This document shows positions 9,331-17,670 of a DNA stretch of 64,000 nucleotides, piece by piece. How positions within the stretch are numbered: the stretch's first letter is position 1; every line of letters starts with the position of its first letter. The stretch lies in the NCBI GenBank assembly GCA_027658995.1, contig JAQDQK010000013.1:1-64000 (forward strand), read 5' to 3'. The notes under the pieces are model-generated. The model worked only from the letters and a program-made list of their open reading frames with translations, was not told the origin of the DNA and did not search any database. The DNA is from Propionibacteriaceae bacterium AM104-82. GTDB taxonomy: Bacteria; Actinomycetota; Actinomycetes; Propionibacteriales; Propionibacteriaceae. A program made the position numbers and the translations under genes.

Positions 9331-10152
9331 ATGTCGCTGATCGGCCTCGCGTGGGCCGTCGGCGGGCGCATCCCGCGGCGGGTCGGCGACGCGCTCGCCA
9401 AGGTCCTCGCCCCCGCGGTCGCGCTGCTTCCGCTTCCCGCCGTCACGGCATGGGAGGAGACGGCGGCGCGCGCCGTCGGACGGCCCGTCACCAGGCGTGA
9501 GCGCAGGGCGCTGGTGGAGGTGTGGATCCGCAACAACCTGTGGTCGCTGAGCCTCGCGCGCTGGGACGACGACGAGGTGCTCAGCGTCGTCGACATCACC
9601 GACGCCGACCTCGGCAAGCTCCGCTCCTCGCTGGCAGGACCCGGGCTGGTGCTCGCGCTGCCGCACATGGGGTCCTGGGACTTCGCGGGGGCGTGGTGCG
9701 CCCGGGTCGGCATCAAGGTCGTCTCCGTCGCCGAACGCCTGCCTGCCGGCCTGTACGACCTGTTCCGCGACGCACGGGCAGGGATGGGCATGGACATCTA
9801 TCCAGTCGACCAGCCAGACCTGATGCGCGCGCTTGCCGACGACATCCGCGCCGGAAAGCTGGTGTGCCTGCTGAGCGACCGCGACCTGTCGAGCCGGGGC
9901 GTCGAGGCGGCGTGGGGCGACGCGGGCACGGTGAAGGTGCCGGCGGGCCCCGCGCTGCTGGCGCGTCGCACCGGCGCCGACCTGCGCGTCGCCACGGCCC
10001 GCTACGAGGGCAGCAGGCTGCGCATCACCGTCTCCGAACCGATCACCCCTGACCGCCCCGCGGAGATGATGCAGGGCGTCGTCACCGAGTTCGCCGCCGC
10101 CGTCGAGGAGTCGCCGACGAACTGGCTGATGCTGAGGAAACAGTTCCTGTGA
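9331..10152 (+). CDS. patA: Phosphatidylinositol mannoside acyltransferase (PatA-like, LpxL/HtrB family)
   Basis: A 273-residue lysophospholipid acyltransferase-fold protein. HMGSWD at about residues 112-117 is the HX4D catalytic motif; LVCLLSDRDLSSRGVE and VPAGPALLARRTGADL are conserved downstream. In Mycobacterium PatA (Rv2611c) transfers palmitate onto PIM1/PIM2 on the inner membrane face. Position between the HIT gene and pimA is conserved, but the PI-phosphate synthase gene (pgsA1) that normally separates HIT from patA is missing. Its last four bases overlap the pimA start (GTGA). Confidence 0.88.
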   Translation: MSLIGLAWAVGGRIPRRVGDALAKVLAPAVALLPLPAVTAWEETAARAVGRPVTRRERRALVEVWIRNNLWSLSLARWDDDEVLSVVDITDADLGKLRSSLAGPGLVLALPHMGSWDFAGAWCARVGIKVVSVAERLPAGLYDLFRDARAGMGMDIYPVDQPDLMRALADDIRAGKLVCLLSDRDLSSRGVEAAWGDAGTVKVPAGPALLARRTGADLRVATARYEGSRLRITVSEPITPDRPAEMMQGVVTEFAAAVEESPTNWLMLRKQFL

Positions 10153-11195
10153 GGCTCGCCCTCGTCGTTCCCTACTCGCTCGACCAGCCAGGCGGCGTCG
10201 CCACGCACGCCCTCGGGCTGGCCCGCTGGCTGCGACGGGAGGGCCACGACGCGACCGTGATCGCCCCCGGCACCGGGAACGCCGACCTCGGCGTCCCCGT
10301 CATCAGGCTCGGCGGGTCCGTGGCGCTGCCGTTCAACGGCTCCGTCGCCCACCTTGCGCTCGGCCCGCGCCAGGCGCGCAGGGTCGCCGAGGCCGTGCGC
10401 GGCTTCGACGTGGTCCACGTCCACGAACCCCTGACCCCAGGCATCGGGAATGCCGCCGCACGACACGCCAAGTCCCTTGTCGTCACCCACCACGCGGCCT
10501 TCGCCCCCTCTCCGCTGGTGGCCTCGGCCCTGCGTCGACGGGCCGCCTCCCTCCCGCCGCGCGTCACGCTCGCCGTCTCCGACGCGGCAGCGGCCCTCGT
10601 CTCCACCGTCACGGGAACCGACCCCGAGGTGGTGCCCAACGCGATCGCGATGCCCCCAGCGCCGGCCCCGCGCCCGACCGGTCGACCCGTGGTCGCCTTT
10701 CTCGGCAGGCTCGGCGAGCCGCGCAAGGGCTACGACACGTTCGTCGACATCGCGGGCCGGGTCGCCGACGCGGATTTCGTCGCGATCGGCCCGGGCGGAA
10801 GGGGAGCCCACGGCGTCCGCGAACTCGGCGCCCTCAGTGACGCCGCGGTCGCCGACTGGCTGTCGACCGCCTCGGTGCTCGTCGCGTCGAACCGGTTCGG
10901 GGAATCGTTCGGAATGGTGCTGATCGAGGCGCTGAGCCACGGGGCCGCCGTCGTGGCCAGCGACCTGCCCGCGTTCCGCGCCGTCGCCGATCATGACGAC
11001 GTCGCCGCCTTCTTCCCCGTCGGGGATGCGGTCACGGCCGCGACCCTCGTTGCGCAGCGCCTGGCCTGCCCCGTCGACCCGGCCGTCGCGTGGGGGAGCG
11101 TGGCCCGCTTCGGCTGGGACGTGGTCGGCCCCCGAATCGTGGCGGCATACCGACGCGCTGCCCAGATGCGGCAACCGGCTTCGCCGATGTCCTAG
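10149..11195 (+). CDS. pimA: Phosphatidylinositol alpha-mannosyltransferase PimA
   Basis: A 348-residue GT4 glycosyltransferase with GT-B fold. N-terminal YSLDQPGGVATHALGLA is the glycine-rich acceptor loop of PimA; C-terminal ESFGMVLIEAL is the E-x7-E GDP-mannose-binding motif, with FLGRLGEPRKGYD in the donor domain. PimA adds the first mannose to phosphatidylinositol, starting PIM and lipoglycan synthesis. Length is slightly short against mycobacterial PimA (~378). GTG start overlaps patA. Confidence 0.92.
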   Translation: MRLALVVPYSLDQPGGVATHALGLARWLRREGHDATVIAPGTGNADLGVPVIRLGGSVALPFNGSVAHLALGPRQARRVAEAVRGFDVVHVHEPLTPGIGNAAARHAKSLVVTHHAAFAPSPLVASALRRRAASLPPRVTLAVSDAAAALVSTVTGTDPEVVPNAIAMPPAPAPRPTGRPVVAFLGRLGEPRKGYDTFVDIAGRVADADFVAIGPGGRGAHGVRELGALSDAAVADWLSTASVLVASNRFGESFGMVLIEALSHGAAVVASDLPAFRAVADHDDVAAFFPVGDAVTAATLVAQRLACPVDPAVAWGSVARFGWDVVGPRIVAAYRRAAQMRQPASPMS

Positions 11196-11205
11196 TCTGG
11201 TGGTG
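11193..11205 (+). promoter_or_regulatory. Leaderless-type promoter: TAGTCT-N6-GTG
   Basis: TAGTCT at 11193-11198 overlaps the pimA stop and is spaced six bases from the GTG of pgsA. It suggests an internal transcription start inside the cluster, dividing the PIM genes from the downstream block. Confidence 0.45.
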
Positions 11206-11798
11206 TGCACGCCCAACTCGTACCCCCGCAGGAGTATGACACCGATGCCGTGCTCACGATCCCCAATGTCGTCTCGTTCGTGCGACTCCTGTCCGTCCCG
11301 GTGTTCAGCGTCCTGATCATCCTCGGCCACGACGTGGCGGCGGTGATCCTGCTCGCCGCGTTCGGCGCCACCGACTGGGTCGACGGCTTCCTTGCGCGTC
11401 GCCTCAAGCAGCGCACCGCGCTCGGCGCGAAACTCGACCCGGTGGCCGACCGCCTCTACATCCTGGCGGCCGTCGTCGCGCTGCTGGTGCGCGGCATCGT
11501 GCCCATCTGGTTCGTGGTGGTGCTGCTCGCCCGCGACGTGATGCTCGCGCTCACGCTTCCGCAATTGCGCAGGCACGGCATGGTCGCCCTCCCCGTCAAC
11601 TGGATCGGCAAGACGGGCACCTTCCTGATTCTGCTCGCGCTGCCGCTGATCCTGCTCGGCTCGCCGAGTTCGCTTGGCTGGGTGTGGGCGCACTGGGCGG
11701 GCTGGATCTTCGGCGGCGTCGGCGCCGTCGCCTACTGGGTGGCTGGCCTGCTTTACGTGCGTGAGGCTGTGAGGCTGGGGCGTGGCGAGGCGACCTGA
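11205..11798 (+). CDS. pgsA: CDP-alcohol phosphatidyltransferase (PgsA2/Rv1822-like)
   Basis: A 197-residue membrane enzyme with the CDP-alcohol phosphotransferase signature D-x2-DG-x2-AR-x8-G-x3-D-x3-D: DWVDGFLARRLKQRTALG then AKLDPVADR (about residues 57-83). Five to six hydrophobic helices. Surrounding residues (LTIPNVVSFVRL, LDPVADRLYI) resemble Rv1822 (PgsA2), annotated as a PGP/cardiolipin-type synthase, more than the PI-phosphate synthase PgsA1, even though it directly follows pimA. Which lipid it makes cannot be settled from sequence alone. Confidence 0.85.
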   Translation: MHAQLVPPQEYDTDAVLTIPNVVSFVRLLSVPVFSVLIILGHDVAAVILLAAFGATDWVDGFLARRLKQRTALGAKLDPVADRLYILAAVVALLVRGIVPIWFVVVLLARDVMLALTLPQLRRHGMVALPVNWIGKTGTFLILLALPLILLGSPSSLGWVWAHWAGWIFGGVGAVAYWVAGLLYVREAVRLGRGEAT

Positions 11799-11805
11799 CG
11801 CGAGC

Positions 11806-12552
11806 ATGAGCCTCCTCACCGACCTGACGGAGGGGGCGCTCGAACCCGAGTACCGCTCGACCACGCATCGCCGCACGAGTCGACCGGTGCTCGTGGTGGC
11901 CGTCGCACTCGTCGCGATCCTCATCACCTTCGCCGTGCTGCAGACCACCCGCGGCGCAGGCACCGCCGCGACCCAACGCCAGGAACTCCTCGACCGGATC
12001 GGCGCCGCGCGGGAACGGCAGGCCGCCCTTGCCGACCAGGCCGCCGCACTGGACGACGAGGTCCGCGCCCTCGGGCAGGATGCGCTCGGAGACCCGGCCC
12101 AGCGCGAGCAACTGCGGCAGTTGGAGATGGCCACCGGCGCCTCCGCCGTCAGCGGGCCAGGCATCGTCGTGGTCGTCAACGACGCACCCGACGCCAAGAA
12201 CACCACCGGCCTGATCCTCGACGGGGACATCAGCAGGCTCGTCAACGGGCTGTGGCAGGCCGGTGCCGAGGCGATCTCCATCAACGGCCGGCGCCTCACC
12301 ACGCTGACCCCGATCCGCTCGGCCGGGGCCGCGATCACCGTCGACTACGTGTCGCTGTCGCCGCCCTACCGGCTTGAGGTCGTCGGGGATGCGAGTAACC
12401 TTCAGGCAAGATTCAACGAGACGCCGGGCGCCATCTGGTGGCACTTCCTGGCGCAGAACTACGGTGTGACCATGTCGATCTCGCAGGCGGAGAAGGATCT
12501 CAACCTTCCCTCCGACGCGGGCATGACCCTGCGCTACGCGCAGCCAGGATAG
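11806..12552 (+). CDS. DUF881 family membrane-anchored protein (Rv1823-like)
   Basis: About 248 residues: short cytoplasmic N-terminus (SLLTDLTEGALEPEYRS), one hydrophobic helix (LVVAVALVAILITFAVLQT), a coiled-coil stretch rich in Ala/Gln/Glu, then the DUF881 domain with SGPGIVVVVNDAP, DISRLVNGLWQAGAEAISIN and ITVDYVSLSPPY. The family is conserved in actinobacteria beside Sbp; function unknown. An in-frame GTG at 11782 overlapping pgsA is an alternative start giving 256 residues. Confidence 0.87.
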   Translation: MSLLTDLTEGALEPEYRSTTHRRTSRPVLVVAVALVAILITFAVLQTTRGAGTAATQRQELLDRIGAARERQAALADQAAALDDEVRALGQDALGDPAQREQLRQLEMATGASAVSGPGIVVVVNDAPDAKNTTGLILDGDISRLVNGLWQAGAEAISINGRRLTTLTPIRSAGAAITVDYVSLSPPYRLEVVGDASNLQARFNETPGAIWWHFLAQNYGVTMSISQAEKDLNLPSDAGMTLRYAQPG

Positions 12553-12563
12553 GAGGAGAACCG

Positions 12564-12896
12564 GTGTTTGCCGTGCTTGGCCTGATCCTTGGCGTCGTGG
12601 TCGGGGTCGTCCTGCAGCCGACGCTGCCGCCCGTGCTCGCCCCCTACCTGCCGATCGCGATCGTCGCGGCCTTCGACGCCATCCTCGGCGGCACCCGCGC
12701 CTACCTCGAGGGGATCTTCTCCGACCGGGTCTTCCTGGTCTCGTTCCTCTCCAACGTCATCATCGCGGGCCTCATCGTCTTCGTCGGCGACCAGATCGGC
12801 GTCGGGTCGCAACTGTCGACCGGCGTGGTCGTCGTGCTCGGCATCCGCATCTTCACCAACGCCGCCGCCATCCGGAGGGCGCTGCTGCATGCCTGA
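12564..12896 (+). CDS. sbp: DUF1290 small basic protein (Sbp)
   Basis: A 110-residue protein with three hydrophobic segments, including VLGLILGVVVGVVLQP at the start and FLVSFLSNVIIAGLIVFVGD later. The family (Sbp of Bacillus, Rv1824 of Mycobacterium) lies next to ftsZ or DUF881 genes and is suspected in cell division or envelope work, without a proven role. The GTG start at 12564 is chosen because a near-perfect AGGAGGAGAA ends three bases upstream. Its stop overlaps the next ATG. Confidence 0.9.
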   Translation: MFAVLGLILGVVVGVVLQPTLPPVLAPYLPIAIVAAFDAILGGTRAYLEGIFSDRVFLVSFLSNVIIAGLIVFVGDQIGVGSQLSTGVVVVLGIRIFTNAAAIRRALLHA

Positions 12897-13692
12897 GCCG
12901 GAGCAGGAGAGACCCGAGACGCCCGAGGCCACAGAGGTGGAGCCGGACGGCGAAGGGCCGCGTCGCGCCGTCGACCCGCCCAAGGAGAGCCTGCTGCGGG
13001 CCTTCTTCCGGCCGAGCCGCGGCCAGTTCGTGATCGGCGTCGCGCTGTTCCTCACCGCGCTGATCGTCGTGATGACGCTCCGCTCACAGGCCGCGCAGCC
13101 CGAGTTCGCCAACGTCCGCCAGGCCGACCTGATCCAACTGCTCGACAACGTGACAGCCGAGACCCGCCGCCTCGAGGGGGAGGTCAGCGACCTCGAGAAC
13201 GCCCGCAACGAGCTGATGAGCGGCGCCGACCGCGACCAGGCCGCCCGCGAGGAGGCCGAGCGTCGCCTCCAGCAGGCGCAGATCATCGCGGGCACCGTCC
13301 CCGCCGTCGGCCCAGGCGTGCGGATCGCGATCAACGACCCCGAGGGAAGGGTCACCGCGGAACTCCTCCTCGACGCCATCGAGGAACTCCGCGACGCAGG
13401 CGCAGAGGTGATCGAACTCAACGATTCGGTGCGTCTGGTGATGCGCTCCTACTTCTCCACGGACGAGCAGGGCAGGATCACCGCCGACGGCACCGTCCTC
13501 GAGGCCCCCTATGTGATCGAGGCGATCGGCGACCCCGCCACCCTCGAGGCGGGCGCGCGGTTCCGCGGCGGGCTCGTCAGCGAGGTCGAGGGCGAGCGGG
13601 TCGCGGGCACCGTCACCATTGAACAGGTCCAGTCAGTCGAGATCGCTACCACAGTGGCGCCACCCGAGAACGAGTTCGCCCGTCCGCGTTAA
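12889..13692 (+). CDS. DUF881 family membrane protein (Rv1825-like)
   Basis: A 267-residue paralogue of the gene two places upstream. Acidic disordered N-terminus (residues 1-30), one membrane helix (FVIGVALFLTALIVVMTL), a coiled coil (LLDNVTAETRRLEGEVSDL and onward), then DUF881 with VGPGVRIAINDPEG, LLDAIEELRDAGAEVIELND and APYVIEAIGDPATLEAG. Overlaps sbp by eight bases, so the DUF881-Sbp-DUF881 trio is translationally coupled. Residues 55-105 could assemble with the other DUF881 protein. Confidence 0.88.
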   Translation: MPEPEQERPETPEATEVEPDGEGPRRAVDPPKESLLRAFFRPSRGQFVIGVALFLTALIVVMTLRSQAAQPEFANVRQADLIQLLDNVTAETRRLEGEVSDLENARNELMSGADRDQAAREEAERRLQQAQIIAGTVPAVGPGVRIAINDPEGRVTAELLLDAIEELRDAGAEVIELNDSVRLVMRSYFSTDEQGRITADGTVLEAPYVIEAIGDPATLEAGARFRGGLVSEVEGERVAGTVTIEQVQSVEIATTVAPPENEFARPR

Positions 13693-13783
13693 CCCGGTTG
13701 ATGGCGGGTGCTAAGTTCTCTCAGGTAGCGTTGTCCGCACGCGGACCGCGATTTCCAGCCGATGCCGACCAGGAAGTGCAGAT

Positions 13784-14272
13784 ATGAAGTGCCCCAAGTG
13801 TGGATCCGAGAGCCCTGCCGAGGCGCGCTTCTGCAGTGTGTGCGGGACTTCGCTCACTGACCCGACCGGCGACACCACCACGATGATCCCCGTCGCCTCC
13901 GACGAGCGGGAGTCCGTCGAACTCACCGACCAGGAACTCGAGGCCGTCAAGGAACTCGCCCCGGGCAATGCGCTGCTGATCGTCAACCGCGGCCCCGGCG
14001 ACTCGAACCGCTTCCTGATCGACGCGGACATCACCAACGTCGGGCGCCACCCCGAGTCGGACATCTTCCTCGACGACATCACCGTCAGCCGCCACCACGC
14101 CAAGTTCGTGCGCAGCGCAGGGAAGCTGTACCTCGAGGACCTCGGGAGCCTCAACGGCACCTACGTCAACCGCACGCTGCTCGACGGCCGGACGGTGCTG
14201 CGGGAGGGCGACGAGATTCAGATCGGCAAGTACCGCGCCACCATCTCGCTGAGCGAGCCCGGAACGAACTGA
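13784..14272 (+). CDS. garA: GarA-like FHA protein with N-terminal zinc ribbon
   Basis: A 162-residue protein. Residues 3-20 hold a zinc ribbon (CPKCG and CSVCG). Residues 60-160 form an FHA domain with VGRHPESDIFLDDITVSRHH (phosphothreonine binding Arg and Ser) and GSLNGTYVN. In Mycobacterium GarA is phosphorylated on an N-terminal ETTSVF motif by PknB/PknG and controls 2-oxoglutarate metabolism; here the corresponding segment reads GDTTTMIP, a plausible kinase target. The zinc ribbon is absent from mycobacterial GarA. gcvH, usually directly upstream, is missing. Its final base is shared with the start of the MerR gene. Confidence 0.9.
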   Translation: MKCPKCGSESPAEARFCSVCGTSLTDPTGDTTTMIPVASDERESVELTDQELEAVKELAPGNALLIVNRGPGDSNRFLIDADITNVGRHPESDIFLDDITVSRHHAKFVRSAGKLYLEDLGSLNGTYVNRTLLDGRTVLREGDEIQIGKYRATISLSEPGTN

Positions 14273-14946
14273 TGCCCGGCGCGGCGCGCACCATCGGCCG
14301 CGTACTGGAGATGATCCGCCCAGAGTTTCCCGACATCTCCGTATCCAAGCTGAGGTATCTCGAGACTGAAGGGCTCATCGCCCCCGATCGGCAACAGCCG
14401 TCCGGCTACCGCCGGTTCAGCCAGGAGGACGTCGACCGTCTCCTGTACGTGCTGCGCGCGCAGCGCGACCGCTACCTGCCGCTGAAGGTGATCCGCGAGG
14501 AACTCGAGGCGCTGGACCGCGGCGAACAGGTCCCGACGCACACCCCCGACGAGGAGGAGCCGGCTCCCGAGCCGCGCCAGGCGCCGAGGGGCCACGGCGG
14601 GCAGTCCCTGATGACGCGTCGTCAGGTCCTCGACGAGTCGGGGCTGGGGGAGGCCGCGCTGATCCAACTCGAGCGGCTCCGCATCATCCAACCGCGTCGC
14701 GGCTCCCAGTTGTACGGCCAGGAGGCCGTCGCGATCGCCGCCTCCGCGCGCAGGCTCGCCAACTACGGCGTCGACCTTCGCCAGATGCGCGTCCTGCAGC
14801 AGGCCGCCACCATGGAGGCCGCATTGGTCGAACAGGCGCTCGAACAGTACCGGCGTCGCACCGGCCCGCCGCCCGAGGTCGTGGCCGACCTGTACCGCGT
14901 CGTGATGCAGGCGCACGCAGGGCTGCTGCACGGCCAGATTCACTGA
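14272..14946 (+). CDS. ftsR: MerR-family regulator FtsR (Rv1828-like)
   Basis: A 224-residue MerR-type protein with a winged helix at residues ~8-75 (SKLRYLETEGLIAPDRQ and SGYRRFSQEDVDRLLYVL) and a second winged-helix-like half (TRRQVLDESGLGEAALIQL). The homologue in Corynebacterium, FtsR, activates ftsZ; the Mycobacterium one is Rv1828. It begins on the last base of garA and is followed 15 bases later by the bifunctional nuclease gene. Confidence 0.87.
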   Translation: MPGAARTIGRVLEMIRPEFPDISVSKLRYLETEGLIAPDRQQPSGYRRFSQEDVDRLLYVLRAQRDRYLPLKVIREELEALDRGEQVPTHTPDEEEPAPEPRQAPRGHGGQSLMTRRQVLDESGLGEAALIQLERLRIIQPRRGSQLYGQEAVAIAASARRLANYGVDLRQMRVLQQAATMEAALVEQALEQYRRRTGPPPEVVADLYRVVMQAHAGLLHGQIH

Positions 14947-14961
14947 GCTAAGTTTGGGAAC

Positions 14962-15432
14962 ATGATCGGACTCGACGTCATCGGCATCAGGCTGCTGACC
15001 CCGGAGGACCCGCCCGTGCTGCTGCTGCGCGAGCAGGAGGGCACCCGCTGCCTGCCCATCTGGATCGGCAACCAGGAGGCCGCCGCCATCGCGGCGGCGC
15101 TGGAGGACGAGGTGCCGGAACGTCCCATGACGCACGACCTGCTCGCGGCCGTCCTCACCCTTGTCGAGTCCGACATGGGCCTGGTGCTCATCTCGGGGAT
15201 GGACGAGGGCGTTTACGAGGCCGAACTTCACGCGGGCGGCAACATCATCGACGCCCGCCCGAGCGACTGCGTCGCCGTCGCGCTGCGGCTCGGCTGGCCG
15301 ATCCAGTGCCCCAAGGAACTGATGGATCAAGTCGGGGTTGAGGTTGAGGCGGCGTCGACCGACGAGGTTGAGGCTTTCCGCGCGTTCCTCGACAGCGTCA
15401 ACGCGGACGACTTCGAGGACGATAACCCCTAG
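14962..15432 (+). CDS. Bifunctional nuclease family protein (DUF151, Rv1829-like)
   Basis: A 156-residue DUF151 protein, with VLLLREQEGTRCLPIWIG and EAAAIAAALEDEVPERPMTHDLL near the N-terminus and RPSDCVAVALRLGWPI in the middle, all family hallmarks. Plant homologues show RNase/DNase activity; the bacterial role is unproven. The acidic C-terminal end (DDFEDDN) is usual. Part of the conserved garA-ftsR-DUF151-MerR block. Confidence 0.92.
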   Translation: MIGLDVIGIRLLTPEDPPVLLLREQEGTRCLPIWIGNQEAAAIAAALEDEVPERPMTHDLLAAVLTLVESDMGLVLISGMDEGVYEAELHAGGNIIDARPSDCVAVALRLGWPIQCPKELMDQVGVEVEAASTDEVEAFRAFLDSVNADDFEDDNP

Positions 15433-15597
15433 TCAGCCGCACTTGGCCGTCGCGAGTTCCGGTGTCCAACGCCCGATCGGGTGAAATGGCGGCCAGCGTT
15501 TCGGGTTTGGCTTGGGCGTGTCGTTGACCCTGAAGCGTGCCGGAGGTTAGCGTCAGGGGGTCGGCTTCCCCCGGCGAGTAGAACGAAGTGAGGCACA

Positions 15598-16140
15598 GTG
15601 TCCGAAAAGCCAGCGCTGCAAGAGGTGCTCTTTGACGGTGACTTCGCGCCCGTGCCCAGCGACACCGGCTACCGCGGTCCGATCGCGCACCGCGTCGCGG
15701 GCATCACCTACCGCCAACTCGACTACTGGGCCCGCACCGGGCTCGTTGTTCCGTCGATCCGCAACGCAGAAGGATCCGGAACCCAGCGCCTCTACTCCTT
15801 CCGCGACATCCTGCTGCTGCGGGTCGTCAAGCGCTTCCTCGACGTCGGCATCTCACTGCAGCAGATCCGCGTCGCCATCGACCACCTCAACGCCCGTGGC
15901 GTTGACGACCTGACGGAACTGACGCTCGTCAGCGACGGGTTCAGCGTCTACGAGGTCACCTCCGCTAACGAACTGTTCGACCTGACCCGCGGCGGCCAGG
16001 GCATGTTCATGATCTCCGTCAGCAGCGTCTGGCGCGAGCTCGAGGGCACGCTGTCGTCGCTTCCGGGGGAGCGCACCGCCGTCGAGGAGACCCACCCCGG
16101 CGACGAGCTCGCGGCGCGTCGCCGCGCCCGCGCCGTCTGA
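15598..16140 (+). CDS. MerR-family regulator (Rv1830/ResR-McdR-like)
   Basis: A 180-residue MerR protein with the DNA-binding signature YRQLDYWARTGLVVPS (residues ~37-52) and LYSFRDILLLRVVKRFLD. The C-terminal half (TELTLVSDGFSVYEVTS) is typical of the Rv1830 group, linked in Mycobacterium to growth resumption and division. GTG start at 15598. The 165 bases upstream hold a short GGGGG/CCCCC hairpin and no recognised element, so it probably has its own promoter. Confidence 0.87.
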   Translation: MSEKPALQEVLFDGDFAPVPSDTGYRGPIAHRVAGITYRQLDYWARTGLVVPSIRNAEGSGTQRLYSFRDILLLRVVKRFLDVGISLQQIRVAIDHLNARGVDDLTELTLVSDGFSVYEVTSANELFDLTRGGQGMFMISVSSVWRELEGTLSSLPGERTAVEETHPGDELAARRRARAV

Positions 16141-16167
16141 CACACCCCTCCCGGTAGGGTCATGGTC

Positions 16168-17370
16168 GTGAAGGACTGGATCGACCGGATGATGAACAAG
16201 TCGGCCGTCGCGCACGCGCTGGCTGCCAACGACCGATACAACTCGCGCCTCGGCCCGCAGTTCGCCGCGGGCATCACCTACTTCTCGGTGCTGTCGATGG
16301 TGCCGATCCTGATGTTCTCCTTCGCCGCGCTCGGCATGACCCTGACGGTGATCCGCCCCGAGTTGATGGACGTCGTGCTCGACTACATCGAGAAGGGCCT
16401 CACCGACGCGAAGATGTCGAAGGACATCAAGGACGCCGTCGTCGGCCTGTTCCAGGGCTGGGCCTCCGTCGGCGTCGTCGCCCTCCTGACGGCGGCCTAC
16501 TCCGGGTCGAACTGGGTCGGCAACCTCAAGCGCGCGATCCGGGTGATGTGGTCCAAGGAGTTCGAGGACGCCGCGGAGAAGAAGAACTTCTTCGTCGAGT
16601 TGGGCCTCAACCTGCTGACCTTCGTCGGGCTGATGGTGTGCATCGTGTTCAGCGTCGGCGTCGCGACCGTCGGCAGCACCTTCTCCCGCAACGTCCTCGA
16701 CTGGCTCGGCTGGTCGGAGGTGCCTGGCATCGGCTTCCTGTTCGCCCTGCTCGCCATCGGGTTGTCGTTCGTGGCGAGCTGGATCCTGATGGCCTTCCTG
16801 TTCATCGTGATGCCGAACCAGCCAGCGAGGCCCCGGCCGTGGCTGGTGGGAACGCTGATCGGCGCGGTCGCGCTGACGGTGATCCAGCAGTTGGCGGGCC
16901 GCCTTGTCGGGCTGCTCTCCGGGAACAAGGCCGCAGGGATCTTCGGCTCGGCCATCGTGTTGATGCTGCTGTTCAACATCATCGCGACCATCATCCTGAT
17001 GGCGGCCGCCTGGGTCGGCTCGTCCGACGAGTGGCGCGAGGAGCGGGCGAAGCGGATCGCCGAGAAGCAGGACCGGCTGGAGGCCGAGGCCAGGAAGGCC
17101 GCTGGTGAGGTCGAGCCTCCGGTGGTGGTCGCCGAGCCGGAGCCTGAGCCGGTCGTGCCTGGGCGGTGGGCGGCGACGAAGTCGCTCGACGACCTGCGCG
17201 GCGCCGACCAGACGCTTCCCGAGCCGGAGGGGGAGTTCGTCCGCCAGAAGGTCGCGGCGCGCGGTATGCGGATCAACCTGGGCCTCGGCTACGGCGTCGG
17301 AGCGGCAACCGGCCTGGGAGTCGGCGCGCTGATCGTCGCGGTCGCCAAGAAGATCTTCTCCCGCCGCTGA
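16168..17370 (+). CDS. YihY/virulence factor BrkB family membrane protein
   Basis: About 400 residues with six hydrophobic helices; AAGITYFSVLSMVPILMFSF is the conserved first-helix signature, followed by YSGSNWVGNLKRAIRVMWSK. The C-terminal 100 residues are charged and end in a glycine-rich hydrophobic stretch and KKIFSRR, an extra helix not present in all family members. Possibly a transporter; function unproven. The GTG at 16168 is preferred because TAGGGT ends seven bases before it (leaderless pattern); an ATG two codons upstream (16162) is the alternative. Confidence 0.85.
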   Translation: MKDWIDRMMNKSAVAHALAANDRYNSRLGPQFAAGITYFSVLSMVPILMFSFAALGMTLTVIRPELMDVVLDYIEKGLTDAKMSKDIKDAVVGLFQGWASVGVVALLTAAYSGSNWVGNLKRAIRVMWSKEFEDAAEKKNFFVELGLNLLTFVGLMVCIVFSVGVATVGSTFSRNVLDWLGWSEVPGIGFLFALLAIGLSFVASWILMAFLFIVMPNQPARPRPWLVGTLIGAVALTVIQQLAGRLVGLLSGNKAAGIFGSAIVLMLLFNIIATIILMAAAWVGSSDEWREERAKRIAEKQDRLEAEARKAAGEVEPPVVVAEPEPEPVVPGRWAATKSLDDLRGADQTLPEPEGEFVRQKVAARGMRINLGLGYGVGAATGLGVGALIVAVAKKIFSRR

Positions 17371-17625
17371 TCGAGCCAGCCGCTGTTGATTTGAGCCAGC
17401 CGCGGCGACGGTCCTGCTGGTTGAGCCGACCGTCGGGGCGAAGCCCCGCGCGCGTCGCGTCGAAACCTCCGGCACCCGAACGCAGACCCGAGTCCCTTAC
17501 CCAAGGACACGGGGTTTTCGACGCAGGTAGCGTGCGACTGTTTGCGGTGGCTGGCTCAACCAGCGTGGCCGTCGGCTCAACCGGCGTGGCCAGGCCGTCG
17601 GCTCAACCGGCGCCCCAGACGCAGA
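17371..17625. repeat. Intergenic repeat cluster (GGTTGAGCC ... GTCGAAACC family)
   Basis: A 300-base gap without a gene. It holds direct copies of GAGCCAGCCGC (two), of GGCTCAACCAGCGTGGC / GGCTCAACCGGCGTGGC (three variants between 17550 and 17612), and an element with GCTGGTTGAGCCGACC, a GGGGC-GAA-GCCCC hairpin and GCGTCGAAACCTCC (17418-17470). The later part (17515-17570) carries an inverted version beginning GGTTTTCGACGC and ending in CTCAACCAGCG. A related element occurs near 25.9 kb, so this is a dispersed repeat family. Confidence 0.65.
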
Positions 17626-17659
17626 GACGCCGGCCGCCCCCAATGGGGCGACCGGCGTC
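17626..17659 (-). terminator. Hairpin terminator for PPi-phosphofructokinase
   Basis: GACGCCGGCCGCCCC at 17626-17640 pairs with GGGGCGACCGGCGTC at 17645-17659 with one mismatch and a four-base loop. It lies 12 bases past the stop of the minus-strand gene. Confidence 0.7.
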
Positions 17660-17670
17660 GGCTGCTCAGG

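Noticed and set aside
10002..12338. Long antisense frame across patA-pimA-pgsA
   Set aside because: Overlaps three well-supported genes and reads as low-complexity R/H/D/G.
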